Source: Acidobacteria bacterium RIFCSPLOWO2_12_FULL_66_21 (GTDB lineage: Bacteria > Acidobacteriota > Vicinamibacteria > Vicinamibacterales > 2-12-FULL-66-21). From it: DNA of 64,000 nucleotides. Location of the stretch: contig MELC01000024.1 of NCBI GenBank assembly GCA_001767455.1, forward strand, positions 124,001-188,000, read 5' to 3'. The position numbers and the translations under genes were made by a program. Positions 51,978-59,970 of the stretch are shown piece by piece. Below the pieces are notes generated by a model. That model was not told where the DNA came from. It was given only the letters and a program-made list of their open reading frames with translations, and did not search any database. Position 1 is the stretch's first letter. Each line of letters starts with the position of its first letter.

Positions 51978-54709
51978 CAGTCCAGGATCTTCCGCCCCAG
52001 GAGAGGCGCCCCGCCGCGGGCGGCATAGAAGCCGTAGAGCGCCATGGCCGCTGCGGCGGCGAGCGTCCATGCGGACGTCACGAAGAACCATCGTCCGGGA
52101 TCGAGGGTGAGCGCGGCCTGGCTGACGAAGAAGCTGAAGAAAAAGTAGACCGATGTCGCGAGCAGGCCGAACCGGAGCACGAGCCAGAGGATAGCGGAGA
52201 TGACGATCGTGCCGATCACCGCGCCGAGCCACCCCGGGCCCGGGCTGTTGCCGAAGCCGCTCGCGGATGTGAACAGGAAGAACAACAGCGCCACCAGCGC
52301 TGTCAGCCACACGCGACGCAGTATCAGCCTGAGAATGACGATCCCGAAGATGCACCACAGCGCGTTGAAGAGCGCATTGAACATCGCGTTGCCCGAGCTC
52401 GCCATGAGATAGCGAAGGCCGTCCAGATCGCTCATGCGGAAACTGATGTTCGCATGCGGCGAATATCCGAACAGCGGCAGGAGCAGCGTGGCGGCGCGCT
52501 CGAGCAGTTCCAGGCCCGCACCGAAGAGACAGCCGATGAGGACGTCGCGTCCGACCTGGGGATCGAAGAAGTCGCCGGAGATCAGGCGCGACCAGGTGAT
52601 CAGGGTCGTCGGCCAGAACCGCCGCACGTAGGGCTCGAGGGCGATGTAGAGGACCCAGGTCACCGCGGCCGACCACAGCGCGGTGCCCTGCCCGCCGAAG
52701 AACCGGCCGATCTCGGTACTGAGAATGGGCACGTGAGTCGCGCCGAGCAGCCACGATCCCAGCGCGACGACGAGCACGGTCGCCGCGAGGCGGAGCGCTC
52801 CGCGGCGATCGCCGCGCCCCTTGCGCCAGTTGTGCCGGGCGACCAGGAGCGCCCCGAACAGCACGGCCATGACGAGGCCCGTCACGATCGCCTCCAGCCA
52901 GCGCGCGGGGCCCGCCACCGCCGTCGCGGGCATGCGCGCCGGCCTCGTCCACGGCGCGATCATCTGGAAGTCCACGACGCGCCCTCGATAGGCGGCCGCT
53001 TCGACGCGCAACCGGAGGTCCGGCCAGTTCGGCATCGGCCCTTCCCAGCCCGCGCGGGCGTCGGAGTACATGCGCGGCGTCCACTCAGGCGGAATCGCGG
53101 TGAACTGTCGCATGTCCAGGCCCGCAGCGTCGAACAGCGCCGGCCATGGAGGGGCAGCGGGCGCGGACGACGTGTCGGGCACTTGCGGAGGAACCGCCAT
53201 GAACTGGAGCAGCCGTCCCTCCGTGTCGAGTTGAAGGGCGGTCATGCCCGAGATCGTATGGGGAGGATCGGAGTAGCTGACGCCCGATCGATCGCCGGTC
53301 GGCACGAGCGTCGTCGGGCTGGTGCGCCGCCAGTAGTACACGAGGGGAGGCTGGCCGCTGGCCAGTCGCGCGCGATCGAATGCTCCGCCATGCGTCGTCG
53401 CGTACGAATAGTAATCGGATGCGGGCGAAAAGCCGGCCGCGGTGTCCGCCGGCGCGTCGACATAACCGAGCCGGTGCGCAATTTCCGTTGCCCGCTCGGC
53501 GAGGACCGCGGGCGGCTTCGACGCGGGTATCAGGTTCAGAACCGACGTACGCCCGGCGGCCGCCGCGATTCCCAGGAGACACACGAGCGTGGCGGCCAGC
53601 GCGGCCACAGCGGTCAAGGGCGAGAGCGCACTCGAACTGCCGGCGGCGGCGACCATCTCCGGCGACGGCGTTTCCCCCGCCGCGAGCGCGGCGGCGAGCG
53701 GATCGCCGCCCGGCAGCGCCGCCGCGACCGCCAGCGCCGACGCCGGCCGGTGCTCCGGCGCGCGTTCGAGGCAGCGCAGCACGGCGCGATCGATCGCGGG
53801 ATCGAGGTCGCGGACGACTTCCGATGGCGGCGGAATGCCGCCTTCCTCGCGCTGCCGCACGATCTCCGCGATCGTCGTCCCCTCGAGCGCGCGGCGGCCC
53901 GTGAACAGCTCGTACAGCACGAGCCCCAGCGCGTAGATATCGCTGCGCGCCGTCACTTGCTGGCCGGCCATCTGTTCCGGCGCCATGTAGGCCGGCGTCC
54001 CGGCGTGAATCGCTTCGCCGATCGCGCCCGCGAGGCCGAAGTCGGTGATGCGCACCTTGCCCGCGCCGTCGATCATCACGTTGGCCGGCTTGAAATCGCG
54101 ATGGACCACCCCGCGCTCGTGCGCGGCCGCGAGCCCGGCGCACATCTGGCGCGCCAGTTCGAGCGCCCGGTCCGTCGGGAATCGGCCGATGCGGCGGAGC
54201 AGCGACGACAGATCTTCGCCGTCCACGTACTCCATCGACAGGAAGGTGTGCCCGTCCACTTCGTCGATGTCGTACACGCGGCAGACGTGCGGGTGCGAGA
54301 CCTGCCGCGCCATGCGCACTTCGGTATGCAACTGCGTCAGGCGGGCGGGATCGCGATCGACATCGAGCGGCAGGAACTTCAGCGCGACCGGCTGTCCGAG
54401 CTTCAGATCGTCAGCGCGGTACACCTCGCCCATCCCGCCGCGCCCCAGGCGGCCGACGATCCGGTACCGGCCGCCGAGCAGCGTGCCCGGCGGAAACCGC
54501 CCGTGGTCGATCGCGCCCGACGATGACAGCCAGCCGGTTGCGGGCGTCGCTGCCTTCCCGCTCGACGGTGCGCTCGTCGCTCCAGGCGCCATCCGCGTCT
54601 CGTCGTCGCCCGGGCGCGTGGCCACGGCACCGCTCAGCGGTGTACGGCACTGCGGACACGCGCCGAGGGCGTCAGGGAACTGCGTCGAGCAGGTGCGACA
54701 AGTGGCCAT
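51977..54709 (-). CDS. Membrane-anchored Ser/Thr protein kinase
   Basis: 910 residues. A zinc ribbon (CRTC and CPQC within the first 22 residues) and a linker precede the Hanks-type kinase domain (about 90-345). This has the Gly loop LGRGGMGEVYRADD, VALKFLPLD with the ATP-binding Lys, catalytic HRDFKPANVM, DFGLAG and AYMAPEQMAG. A transmembrane helix lies near 390, then a periplasmic or linker domain, then about seven further hydrophobic segments to the end. The start ATG at 54709 shares one base with the stop of the upstream paralogue. HRDF in place of HRDL is a mild deviation and should be active. Targets are unknown. Confidence 0.9.
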   Translation of the reverse strand: MATCRTCSTQFPDALGACPQCRTPLSGAVATRPGDDETRMAPGATSAPSSGKAATPATGWLSSSGAIDHGRFPPGTLLGGRYRIVGRLGRGGMGEVYRADDLKLGQPVALKFLPLDVDRDPARLTQLHTEVRMARQVSHPHVCRVYDIDEVDGHTFLSMEYVDGEDLSSLLRRIGRFPTDRALELARQMCAGLAAAHERGVVHRDFKPANVMIDGAGKVRITDFGLAGAIGEAIHAGTPAYMAPEQMAGQQVTARSDIYALGLVLYELFTGRRALEGTTIAEIVRQREEGGIPPPSEVVRDLDPAIDRAVLRCLERAPEHRPASALAVAAALPGGDPLAAALAAGETPSPEMVAAAGSSSALSPLTAVAALAATLVCLLGIAAAAGRTSVLNLIPASKPPAVLAERATEIAHRLGYVDAPADTAAGFSPASDYYSYATTHGGAFDRARLASGQPPLVYYWRRTSPTTLVPTGDRSGVSYSDPPHTISGMTALQLDTEGRLLQFMAVPPQVPDTSSAPAAPPWPALFDAAGLDMRQFTAIPPEWTPRMYSDARAGWEGPMPNWPDLRLRVEAAAYRGRVVDFQMIAPWTRPARMPATAVAGPARWLEAIVTGLVMAVLFGALLVARHNWRKGRGDRRGALRLAATVLVVALGSWLLGATHVPILSTEIGRFFGGQGTALWSAAVTWVLYIALEPYVRRFWPTTLITWSRLISGDFFDPQVGRDVLIGCLFGAGLELLERAATLLLPLFGYSPHANISFRMSDLDGLRYLMASSGNAMFNALFNALWCIFGIVILRLILRRVWLTALVALLFFLFTSASGFGNSPGPGWLGAVIGTIVISAILWLVLRFGLLATSVYFFFSFFVSQAALTLDPGRWFFVTSAWTLAAAAAMALYGFYAARGGAPLLGRKILD

Positions 54710-57495
54710 CAAAAATCGCCAGGCGCCGCGTCGCGTACGGCGCCGCGGCGCGCTAGATAGCAGGCGCCGAGACCCATGGCCGTCACGACGGCCAGGGGCC
54801 AGAGTCCTGCGACGCCGTACCACGCGGACAGGCGCAGCGTGAGCGGCGCGCGCAACAGCACGAAATGCGTCGCCAAGGCGCCCATCGTCGCCAGCAGTCC
54901 GAACCGGATGATCGTCGTGACGAAGATCGCGATGATCCCGCCGCCGATGACCAGGTCGAGGATTGGCGTGCCGGCGGGGAACATGCCGGAGAGCGCCACC
55001 GGTGTGTAGACGATGATGCCGACGCCGGCGGCCAGCCACCGCCGCTTCAGCCAGATCAGCAACGCCACGATCCCGACGACGCCCAACATGGCCGACTGCA
55101 CCGCATCTCCGAGCCGCGCGGTGAGATATGCGAGCATCTCGCGCGTGCCAAGCAGCAGCGTGGCGTCGAACGTGATGGGCATCGGCTCCGGGCGTCCGGC
55201 GAGCGGGGGTATGACATTGTGCACCGCGAAGAGCACCGTCATCGCCATCCCCGCCGACACCCCAATCATGACATCGGCGCCAACCCGCGGATCGTTCCAC
55301 CGGCCGGCAACCAGGCGCGTCCACCCGATCAGGCTGTCGGGAGAGTAGCGGCGCACGTATGGCTCGAGGCCCAGATAGGTCAGCCATATGAGCGCGCCGT
55401 CGAACAGCCCGCCGCCGATGGCGGAGAACAGGCGCTGGACATCCGCGCTGAGCGGCATCACGTGCGGCCGAAGGACCCAGGCGATCATATTGGCGGCGAC
55501 GAGCAGCGTGGCGGCAAAGAACGCACCCCGGCGGTCGCCGCGGCCGAGCCGGAGATTGCGGCGGGCGAGGATCGCGCCCGCCAGCATCAGCCCGGGCATG
55601 ACCATCGCCGCGATGCCCGACATGAGGACGTTGAACAACGACGGCGCGATCGGCGCCAGGCGCGCCGATCGGGTCCACGGTCCCGCAATCACGAGCGAGA
55701 CGAGCTTGCCCGCGTACGCGGCGGCTTCGAGGCGCACCACTTGATCCGGTTGCTCGGGCAGGCGTCCTTCCCAGGCCATGCGCGTGTCGGCGAACGTGAC
55801 TGGTACCCACGTCGGCGTCACAGGGCTGAACGACCCGTAGGGGAGACCCGCAAGCTCGAAGACCATCGCCCAGTCGACGGGCTTGGGAGCGGCTTGCGCG
55901 CCCTGGATCGGCTCGGGCACCGCAACGAACTCGGACAACCGTCCCGATCCGTCCACGACCGTGATAGTCATGCCGGCCGCGTTCAGCGGCGGATTCGTAC
56001 CCGCGACTGGGTTCTCGTTACCGAGGGGTACGAGCGCGCGGGGGCTCGTGCGGTACCACAGGATGAGCGCCTCCGGCCGATTCCTGCCGAGCCGGCTCCA
56101 GCGATCGCGCGCGACGGTGGTTCTCTCGACATAGCGTGCGTAGTCGAGCGAGAACCCCATTCCGCGGGCGGCGGACGCGGCGGGGGTGGGCTCGTACCCG
56201 AGCCGCGCGAGCGCCTCGACGGCGCGATCCTGCAGCGCGTCGGGAGGTTTCGGCACGGGAAGCCGGTTGATCAGCATCACACGCTGGTAGAGCGCGAGCA
56301 CCGCGACGAGCGACACGACAATCCACGCCGCCGCCGCCATCACACGGCGCCGGGAGACCGCCTCGATTCCGCCCGCGGCCGCGACCATCGCGGGCGAGGG
56401 GGTCTCGCCCGCGGCGAGCGCGGCAGCCAGGGGATCGCCCCCGGGCAGCGAGGCGGCCACCAACAGGGCCGACGCCGGCCGCTGCTCCGGTGTCGGCCGC
56501 AGGCAGCGGAGGAGGGCGCGTTCGATCGCGGGATCGAGATCGCGCACGATAGCGGTCGGCGGCGTGATGCCCGACTGCTCGCGCTTGTGGATCAGCTCCG
56601 CCAGGTTACTTCCGTCGAGGGCGCGTTGTCCCGTGAAGATCTCGTACAGGACGAGGCCAAGCGCGTAGATATCGCTGCGGGTCGTGACCTCGCCGCCCGC
56701 GAGCTGCTCGGGCGCCATGTAGGCGGGCGTCCCGGCCCGGATCGCCTCGCCGGAAACGCCCGCCAGCCCGAAATCCGTGATGCGGGCCTTGCCGGTGCCG
56801 TCGATCATCACGTTGGCGGGCTTGAGATCGCGGTGCACGACGCCGCGTTCGTGCGCCGCGGCCAGGCCCGCGCAGATCTGCCGGGCAATCTCGAGCGCGC
56901 GATCCTGCGGGAAGCGCCCGACCCGCCGCAGCAGCGAGGCGAGATCCTCACCGTCGACGTACTCCATCGAGATGAAAGTGTGCCCCTCGATCTCGTCGAT
57001 GTCGTACACGCGGCAGACGTTCGGGTGCGAGACCTGCCGCGCCATGCGCACTTCGGTATGCAACTGCGTCAGGCGGGCGGGATCGCGATCCACGTCGAGC
57101 GGCAGGAACTTGAGGGCGACCGGCTGTCCGAGCTTCAGATCGTCAGCGCGGTACACCTCGCCCATCCCGCCGCGGCCCAGGCGGCCGACGGTGCGATAGC
57201 GGCCGCCGAGCAGCGTCCCCGGTGGAAACCGTCCGTGGTCGATGTCGTCTGACGACGAAAGCCACCCGCTCGACGTGCGGGAGCGGTGCTCCTGGGGATG
57301 GGATGGGGAAGACGGCGTGAGCCGTGTCGGCGCGTCCGAGCTGACCTCGCCGAAGCCGCGAGGCGAAGGCGGGGAGTTGTCGAGAGCGAGCCTAGTGATG
57401 GTGTCAGCCGACAAGGCGGCGCCGCAGCGCGGGCATGCAGTGACGCCGGCGTCGAGCTCGGCCGCGCACGAGGGACACGGAATGTGGGCCGCCAG
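54709..57495 (-). CDS. Membrane-anchored Ser/Thr protein kinase, paralogue, unusual start
   Basis: 928 residues if started at CTG 57495. The first ordinary-type start, TTG 57414, would cut off a zinc ribbon (CPSC and CPRC, 14 residues apart) that the paralogue downstream also has, so translation probably begins at CTG 57495 or a nearby ATT. The kinase domain has LGRGGMGEVYRADD, VALKFLPLD, HRDLKPANVM, DFGLAG and AYMAPEQLAG. One transmembrane helix (MAAAAWIVVSLVAVLALYQ) and a multi-helix C-terminal membrane domain follow. The kinase domains of the two genes are nearly identical and the C-termini much less so, which indicates tandem duplication. It is divergent from merR. Confidence 0.85.
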   Translation of the reverse strand: MAAHIPCPSCAAELDAGVTACPRCGAALSADTITRLALDNSPPSPRGFGEVSSDAPTRLTPSSPSHPQEHRSRTSSGWLSSSDDIDHGRFPPGTLLGGRYRTVGRLGRGGMGEVYRADDLKLGQPVALKFLPLDVDRDPARLTQLHTEVRMARQVSHPNVCRVYDIDEIEGHTFISMEYVDGEDLASLLRRVGRFPQDRALEIARQICAGLAAAHERGVVHRDLKPANVMIDGTGKARITDFGLAGVSGEAIRAGTPAYMAPEQLAGGEVTTRSDIYALGLVLYEIFTGQRALDGSNLAELIHKREQSGITPPTAIVRDLDPAIERALLRCLRPTPEQRPASALLVAASLPGGDPLAAALAAGETPSPAMVAAAGGIEAVSRRRVMAAAAWIVVSLVAVLALYQRVMLINRLPVPKPPDALQDRAVEALARLGYEPTPAASAARGMGFSLDYARYVERTTVARDRWSRLGRNRPEALILWYRTSPRALVPLGNENPVAGTNPPLNAAGMTITVVDGSGRLSEFVAVPEPIQGAQAAPKPVDWAMVFELAGLPYGSFSPVTPTWVPVTFADTRMAWEGRLPEQPDQVVRLEAAAYAGKLVSLVIAGPWTRSARLAPIAPSLFNVLMSGIAAMVMPGLMLAGAILARRNLRLGRGDRRGAFFAATLLVAANMIAWVLRPHVMPLSADVQRLFSAIGGGLFDGALIWLTYLGLEPYVRRYSPDSLIGWTRLVAGRWNDPRVGADVMIGVSAGMAMTVLFAVHNVIPPLAGRPEPMPITFDATLLLGTREMLAYLTARLGDAVQSAMLGVVGIVALLIWLKRRWLAAGVGIIVYTPVALSGMFPAGTPILDLVIGGGIIAIFVTTIIRFGLLATMGALATHFVLLRAPLTLRLSAWYGVAGLWPLAVVTAMGLGACYLARRGAVRDAAPGDF

Positions 57496-57542
57496 ACCCG
57501 CAATTCTAATCGAACTGTCTGGTATACTGGCCGGGCGCCCCG

Positions 57543-58025
57543 ATGCACGGTGTGAACACCGCTGAAATCCCGAACCGATCGCTGTTCCGCCAGCCTGAGG
57601 TGTGTGAGATTGCCCAGGTGCAGCCGTATGTACTGCGCTCGTGGGAAGCGGAGTTTCCGGATCTCGGCATCGCGAAGACCGAAGGCGGCCCGCGGGTGTA
57701 TCGCCGGACCGATCTCGAGCGGGTGCTGCGGATCAAACACCTGCTGTTCGTCGAGGGGTTGACGCTGGCGGGCGCGCGGCGCAAGCTGTTGGAAGAGCAG
57801 CCGACCGCGTCGGTCGCGGACACCGCGGAACTCGACGAGCTACTCGGCAGCGATGCGCGCGAGCGCATCATGCAGGTCAAGCAGGGGCTCAGGGCGCTGG
57901 CGGTCATGCTCGCGAGGACGCCGGGCGCGCCTGCCGAGTTCGAGCTGCGGCGGCCGCATGCGGCGCCGCACAGGAAGAAGCATCCCGCGCGGGGCGCCCA
58001 GCCCCGCAAACGCGTTGGTCGGTGA
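57543..58025 (+). CDS. MerR-family transcriptional regulator
   Basis: 160 residues. The MerR winged-helix domain covers about residues 14-85: LFRQPEVCEIAQVQPYVLRS is the helix-turn-helix, then WEAEFPDLG and GGPRVYRRTDLERVLRIKHL form the wing and following helices. A dimerisation helix (LDELLGSDARERIMQVKQGL) follows, then a basic tail of Arg, Lys and His. No metal-binding cysteines are seen in the effector region, so it is not a MerR/CueR metal sensor. Its target is unknown. A TATACT sequence at 57523-57528 may be its own -10 box. The tRNA-Pro gene starts two bases after the stop. Confidence 0.88.
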   Translation: MHGVNTAEIPNRSLFRQPEVCEIAQVQPYVLRSWEAEFPDLGIAKTEGGPRVYRRTDLERVLRIKHLLFVEGLTLAGARRKLLEEQPTASVADTAELDELLGSDARERIMQVKQGLRALAVMLARTPGAPAEFELRRPHAAPHRKKHPARGAQPRKRVGR

Positions 58026-58026
58026 T

Positions 58027-58103
58027 CGGGGCGTAGCGCAGCTTGGTAGCGCACCTGAATGGGGTTCAGGGGGTCGCTGGTTCGAATCCAGTCGCCCCGA
58101 CCA
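58027..58103 (+). tRNA. tRNA-Pro (anticodon GGG)
   Basis: 77 nucleotides with the acceptor CGGGGCG pairing to CGCCCCG, discriminator A and an encoded CCA. The D arm is GCGCAGCTTGGTAGCGC, the anticodon arm CCTGAATGGGGTTCAGG with GGG at the centre of the loop, and the T arm contains GGTTCGAATCC. All arms pair. It follows the merR stop by one base. Confidence 0.95.
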
Positions 58104-58250
58104 ACTCAGTCGATGGTCGATAGTCAAAGTCCAGGTCAAAGTCCAAGTCCACGTCCTTACTCGTACGGAACGGTCGGTCCCGGAATCGACGGATCGTTCT
58201 TCGCCGCCCCAATTCACCAACTCACGAATTCACGAATTCACCGATTCAAG
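58104..58250. repeat. Composite array: GTCGATGGTC words plus AATTCACG words
   Basis: CAGTCGATGGTCGATAGTCA, then AAGTCCAGGTCAAAGTCCAA (58108-58150), belong to the 451-621 word family. CAATTCACCAACTCACG and AATTCACGAATTCACCG (58209-58245) belong to the 13052-13158 family. Neither has its inverted half here. It separates the tRNA from the convergent BON gene, and the stop of the latter lies at the array edge. Confidence 0.75.
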
Positions 58251-58515
58251 GTTTCTCGTCTTCGACGCGCAGACGGTTGTGTACGGTCGCCGCGCCAAGC
58301 GCGCGCGCGAGGATGTCCGCGCGCCGTCTCTCGCGTGCGGTGCGCACGCTGCCCCGCAGCGTGACCTCGCCGTCTTCGACCTCGACGGTCAGCCGTCCCC
58401 TCGAGCTCTTACCGACGTGGAACGCTGGATCCTCTTCGAGCCTCTCCGTTATCCGATGCTGGAGCTTCTCGTCCTCGAGAACTTCATCGTCCTGTTCGAG
58501 CACATCCCGGTTCAT
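58246..58515 (-). CDS. Small BON-domain protein
   Basis: 89 residues from the ATG at 58515, which follows AGGAG. After an acidic N-terminal helix (LEQDDEVLEDEKLQHRITER) comes a single BON domain: VGKSSRGRLTVEVEDGEV, TLRGSVRTARERRRADILAR and VHNRLRV. BON domains in OsmY-like proteins bind membranes or phospholipids. There is no signal peptide, so it is probably cytosolic, unlike OsmY. The function is unknown. The open frame extends far upstream, but no other start gives a sensible N-terminus. Confidence 0.8.
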   Translation of the reverse strand: MNRDVLEQDDEVLEDEKLQHRITERLEEDPAFHVGKSSRGRLTVEVEDGEVTLRGSVRTARERRRADILARALGAATVHNRLRVEDEKP

Positions 58516-58829
58516 GCGGACTCCTGAATATCCAGTCAAGTGCAAGGCAAAAGAGATGCCGGCGCCAACCCGCGGGCCAAAACGACCCCTTTTATTATCT
58601 CTCATGACGCGCCGTGTCTTATAGTTGCACGGTTCCAGCTCAGCCGCCATACTCAACCTGTCCAATTCCAAGCGCTCGCCCCCCGCGGCGCCACGCCCCT
58701 TCAGCAATTCCCCGACACCCGGCGCGGTACAATCCTCGGATGGCGCACGTCGCATTTCTCCGTCCCGGCCACGAGGATCCGGGCGCAATCGCAGCCGATC
58801 CGATTCCGGCTCCCCGGGCTGTGCGATAG
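58516..58829. other. 314-base divergent intergenic region upstream of lgt
   Basis: It must hold the promoters for the BON gene and lgt. TACAAT at 58728-58733 is a possible -10 box, without a clear -35. A 29-codon ORF (58740-58829, MAHVAFLRPGHEDPGAIAAD start) stops directly before the lgt ATG and could be a leader peptide or chance. I see no repeat array and nothing else that I can support. Confidence 0.5.
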
Positions 58830-59573
58830 ATGTACCCCGTCCTCCTGCGCGTCGGCGGCTTCGAGGTCACGAGCTTTGGCGTGATGGTAGCGCTTGGCGC
58901 GCTCGCGGGCCTGTGGATGTTCCATCGCGAGCTGGCGCGTCGCGACCTGTCGGAATCGGCGACCGACGGCGCCATCGCCGGAGTGCTCGGCGGTCTGATC
59001 GGCGCGAAGCTGCTCTGGGTCGCGGAACACTTCGGAGAAGAACCTCTCACGGCGCTGCTGTTCAGCCGGGGAGGCCTGAGCTGGTTCGGCGGCCTGGCGG
59101 GCGGAGTCGGCTGCGCCCTGGTGTTCTTCGTCGCCCGTGGTTTTCCGCTCGTCCGCACCATCGCGGCCGCGACCCCCGGACTGGCCGCCGGCCACGCGAT
59201 CGGGCGCCTCGGGTGCTTCCTCGTCGGCGACGATTACGGGACGCCGACCGATCTGCCGTGGGGCGTGGCGTTCCCTCGCGGGCTGCCCCCGACGACTGAA
59301 CGCGTGCACCCCACGCAACTCTACGAGGCGGCGCTCCTCGGCGTCCTCACCTGGGCCCTGTTGCGGTGGAGGCGCCGCGCGATCCCCGACACGATCGTGC
59401 TCGGCCGGTATCTTCTTGCCGCAGGCGCGATCCGGTTTGCGATCGAGTTCGTGCGGATCGACCGGCGGGTGCTCGCCGGCCTGAGCGTCGCGCACCTCGC
59501 CTCGATCGCCGTGATGATTGCCGGCGGCTGGTTCCTGATGACCCGCTGGCAGCGCCGAACCGATCAGCGATGA
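58830..59573 (+). CDS. lgt: Prolipoprotein diacylglyceryl transferase
   Basis: 247 residues with about seven transmembrane helices. The Lgt signature GRLGCFLVGDDYGTP is near residue 128, with VHPTQLYEA near 163 and the essential His/Arg/Glu positions in RFAIEFVR near 205. LSWFGGLAGGVGC at 89-101 is the periplasm-facing segment. It attaches diacylglycerol from phosphatidylglycerol to the lipobox cysteine of prolipoproteins, including the candidate lipoproteins in this window. The ATG at 58830 follows a short upstream ORF directly. Confidence 0.93.
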   Translation: MYPVLLRVGGFEVTSFGVMVALGALAGLWMFHRELARRDLSESATDGAIAGVLGGLIGAKLLWVAEHFGEEPLTALLFSRGGLSWFGGLAGGVGCALVFFVARGFPLVRTIAAATPGLAAGHAIGRLGCFLVGDDYGTPTDLPWGVAFPRGLPPTTERVHPTQLYEAALLGVLTWALLRWRRRAIPDTIVLGRYLLAAGAIRFAIEFVRIDRRVLAGLSVAHLASIAVMIAGGWFLMTRWQRRTDQR

Positions 59574-59869
59574 AACACGGCAACCGTGAAGCCGACGTCG
59601 ATCGCGTACGCGGGGCTGGCGGAATTCAACCCGCGCGTCGGCCCGACCGTCAGAATGCCATCCCCGATCTGGACGCCTGGTCCGGCTCCCGCCCCGGCCG
59701 GCGCGCCAAAACCCTCGAGCGCGGACGTGTTGCCGGATGCCGTCACGACGAGCGCAATCCGCCGGCTCACCAGCCGGGCCGCGGCGATCGACCAGAGCAT
59801 CGCATCGCGCAGCTCGATCCCGGCGGGATCCCCGAGGTGCAGGAATCCGGCTTCGGCTGATACCCACAT
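59564..59869 (-). pseudogene. Probable remnant of an outer-membrane beta-barrel protein
   Basis: 101 residues from the ATG at 59869; the frame is open a little further upstream. The sequence alternates as in beta strands (SIAAARLVSRRIALVVTASG, then LTVGPTRGL) and ends AYAIDVGFTVAVFHR, like the last strands of an outer-membrane barrel. There is no signal peptide, and the length is far too short for a barrel, so it looks like the 3' end of a decayed gene. An intact small protein of unknown type cannot be excluded. It overlaps the lgt 3' end by 10 bases. Confidence 0.4.
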
Positions 59870-59970
59870 CGACGCCCCGGTTTTTCGCACCGTCGTGCGG
59901 TCTGCAGTCTGGGGACCATGATTACTCCTTGAGAGAAGGAAACGGGATATCCTGACAACGACGGTCACAC

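Noticed and set aside
51977-53084. Upstream extension of the S23 frame to 53084
   Set aside because: It runs antisense through the kinase gene and then through repeat-array codons; family homology starts only at MDESDWN.
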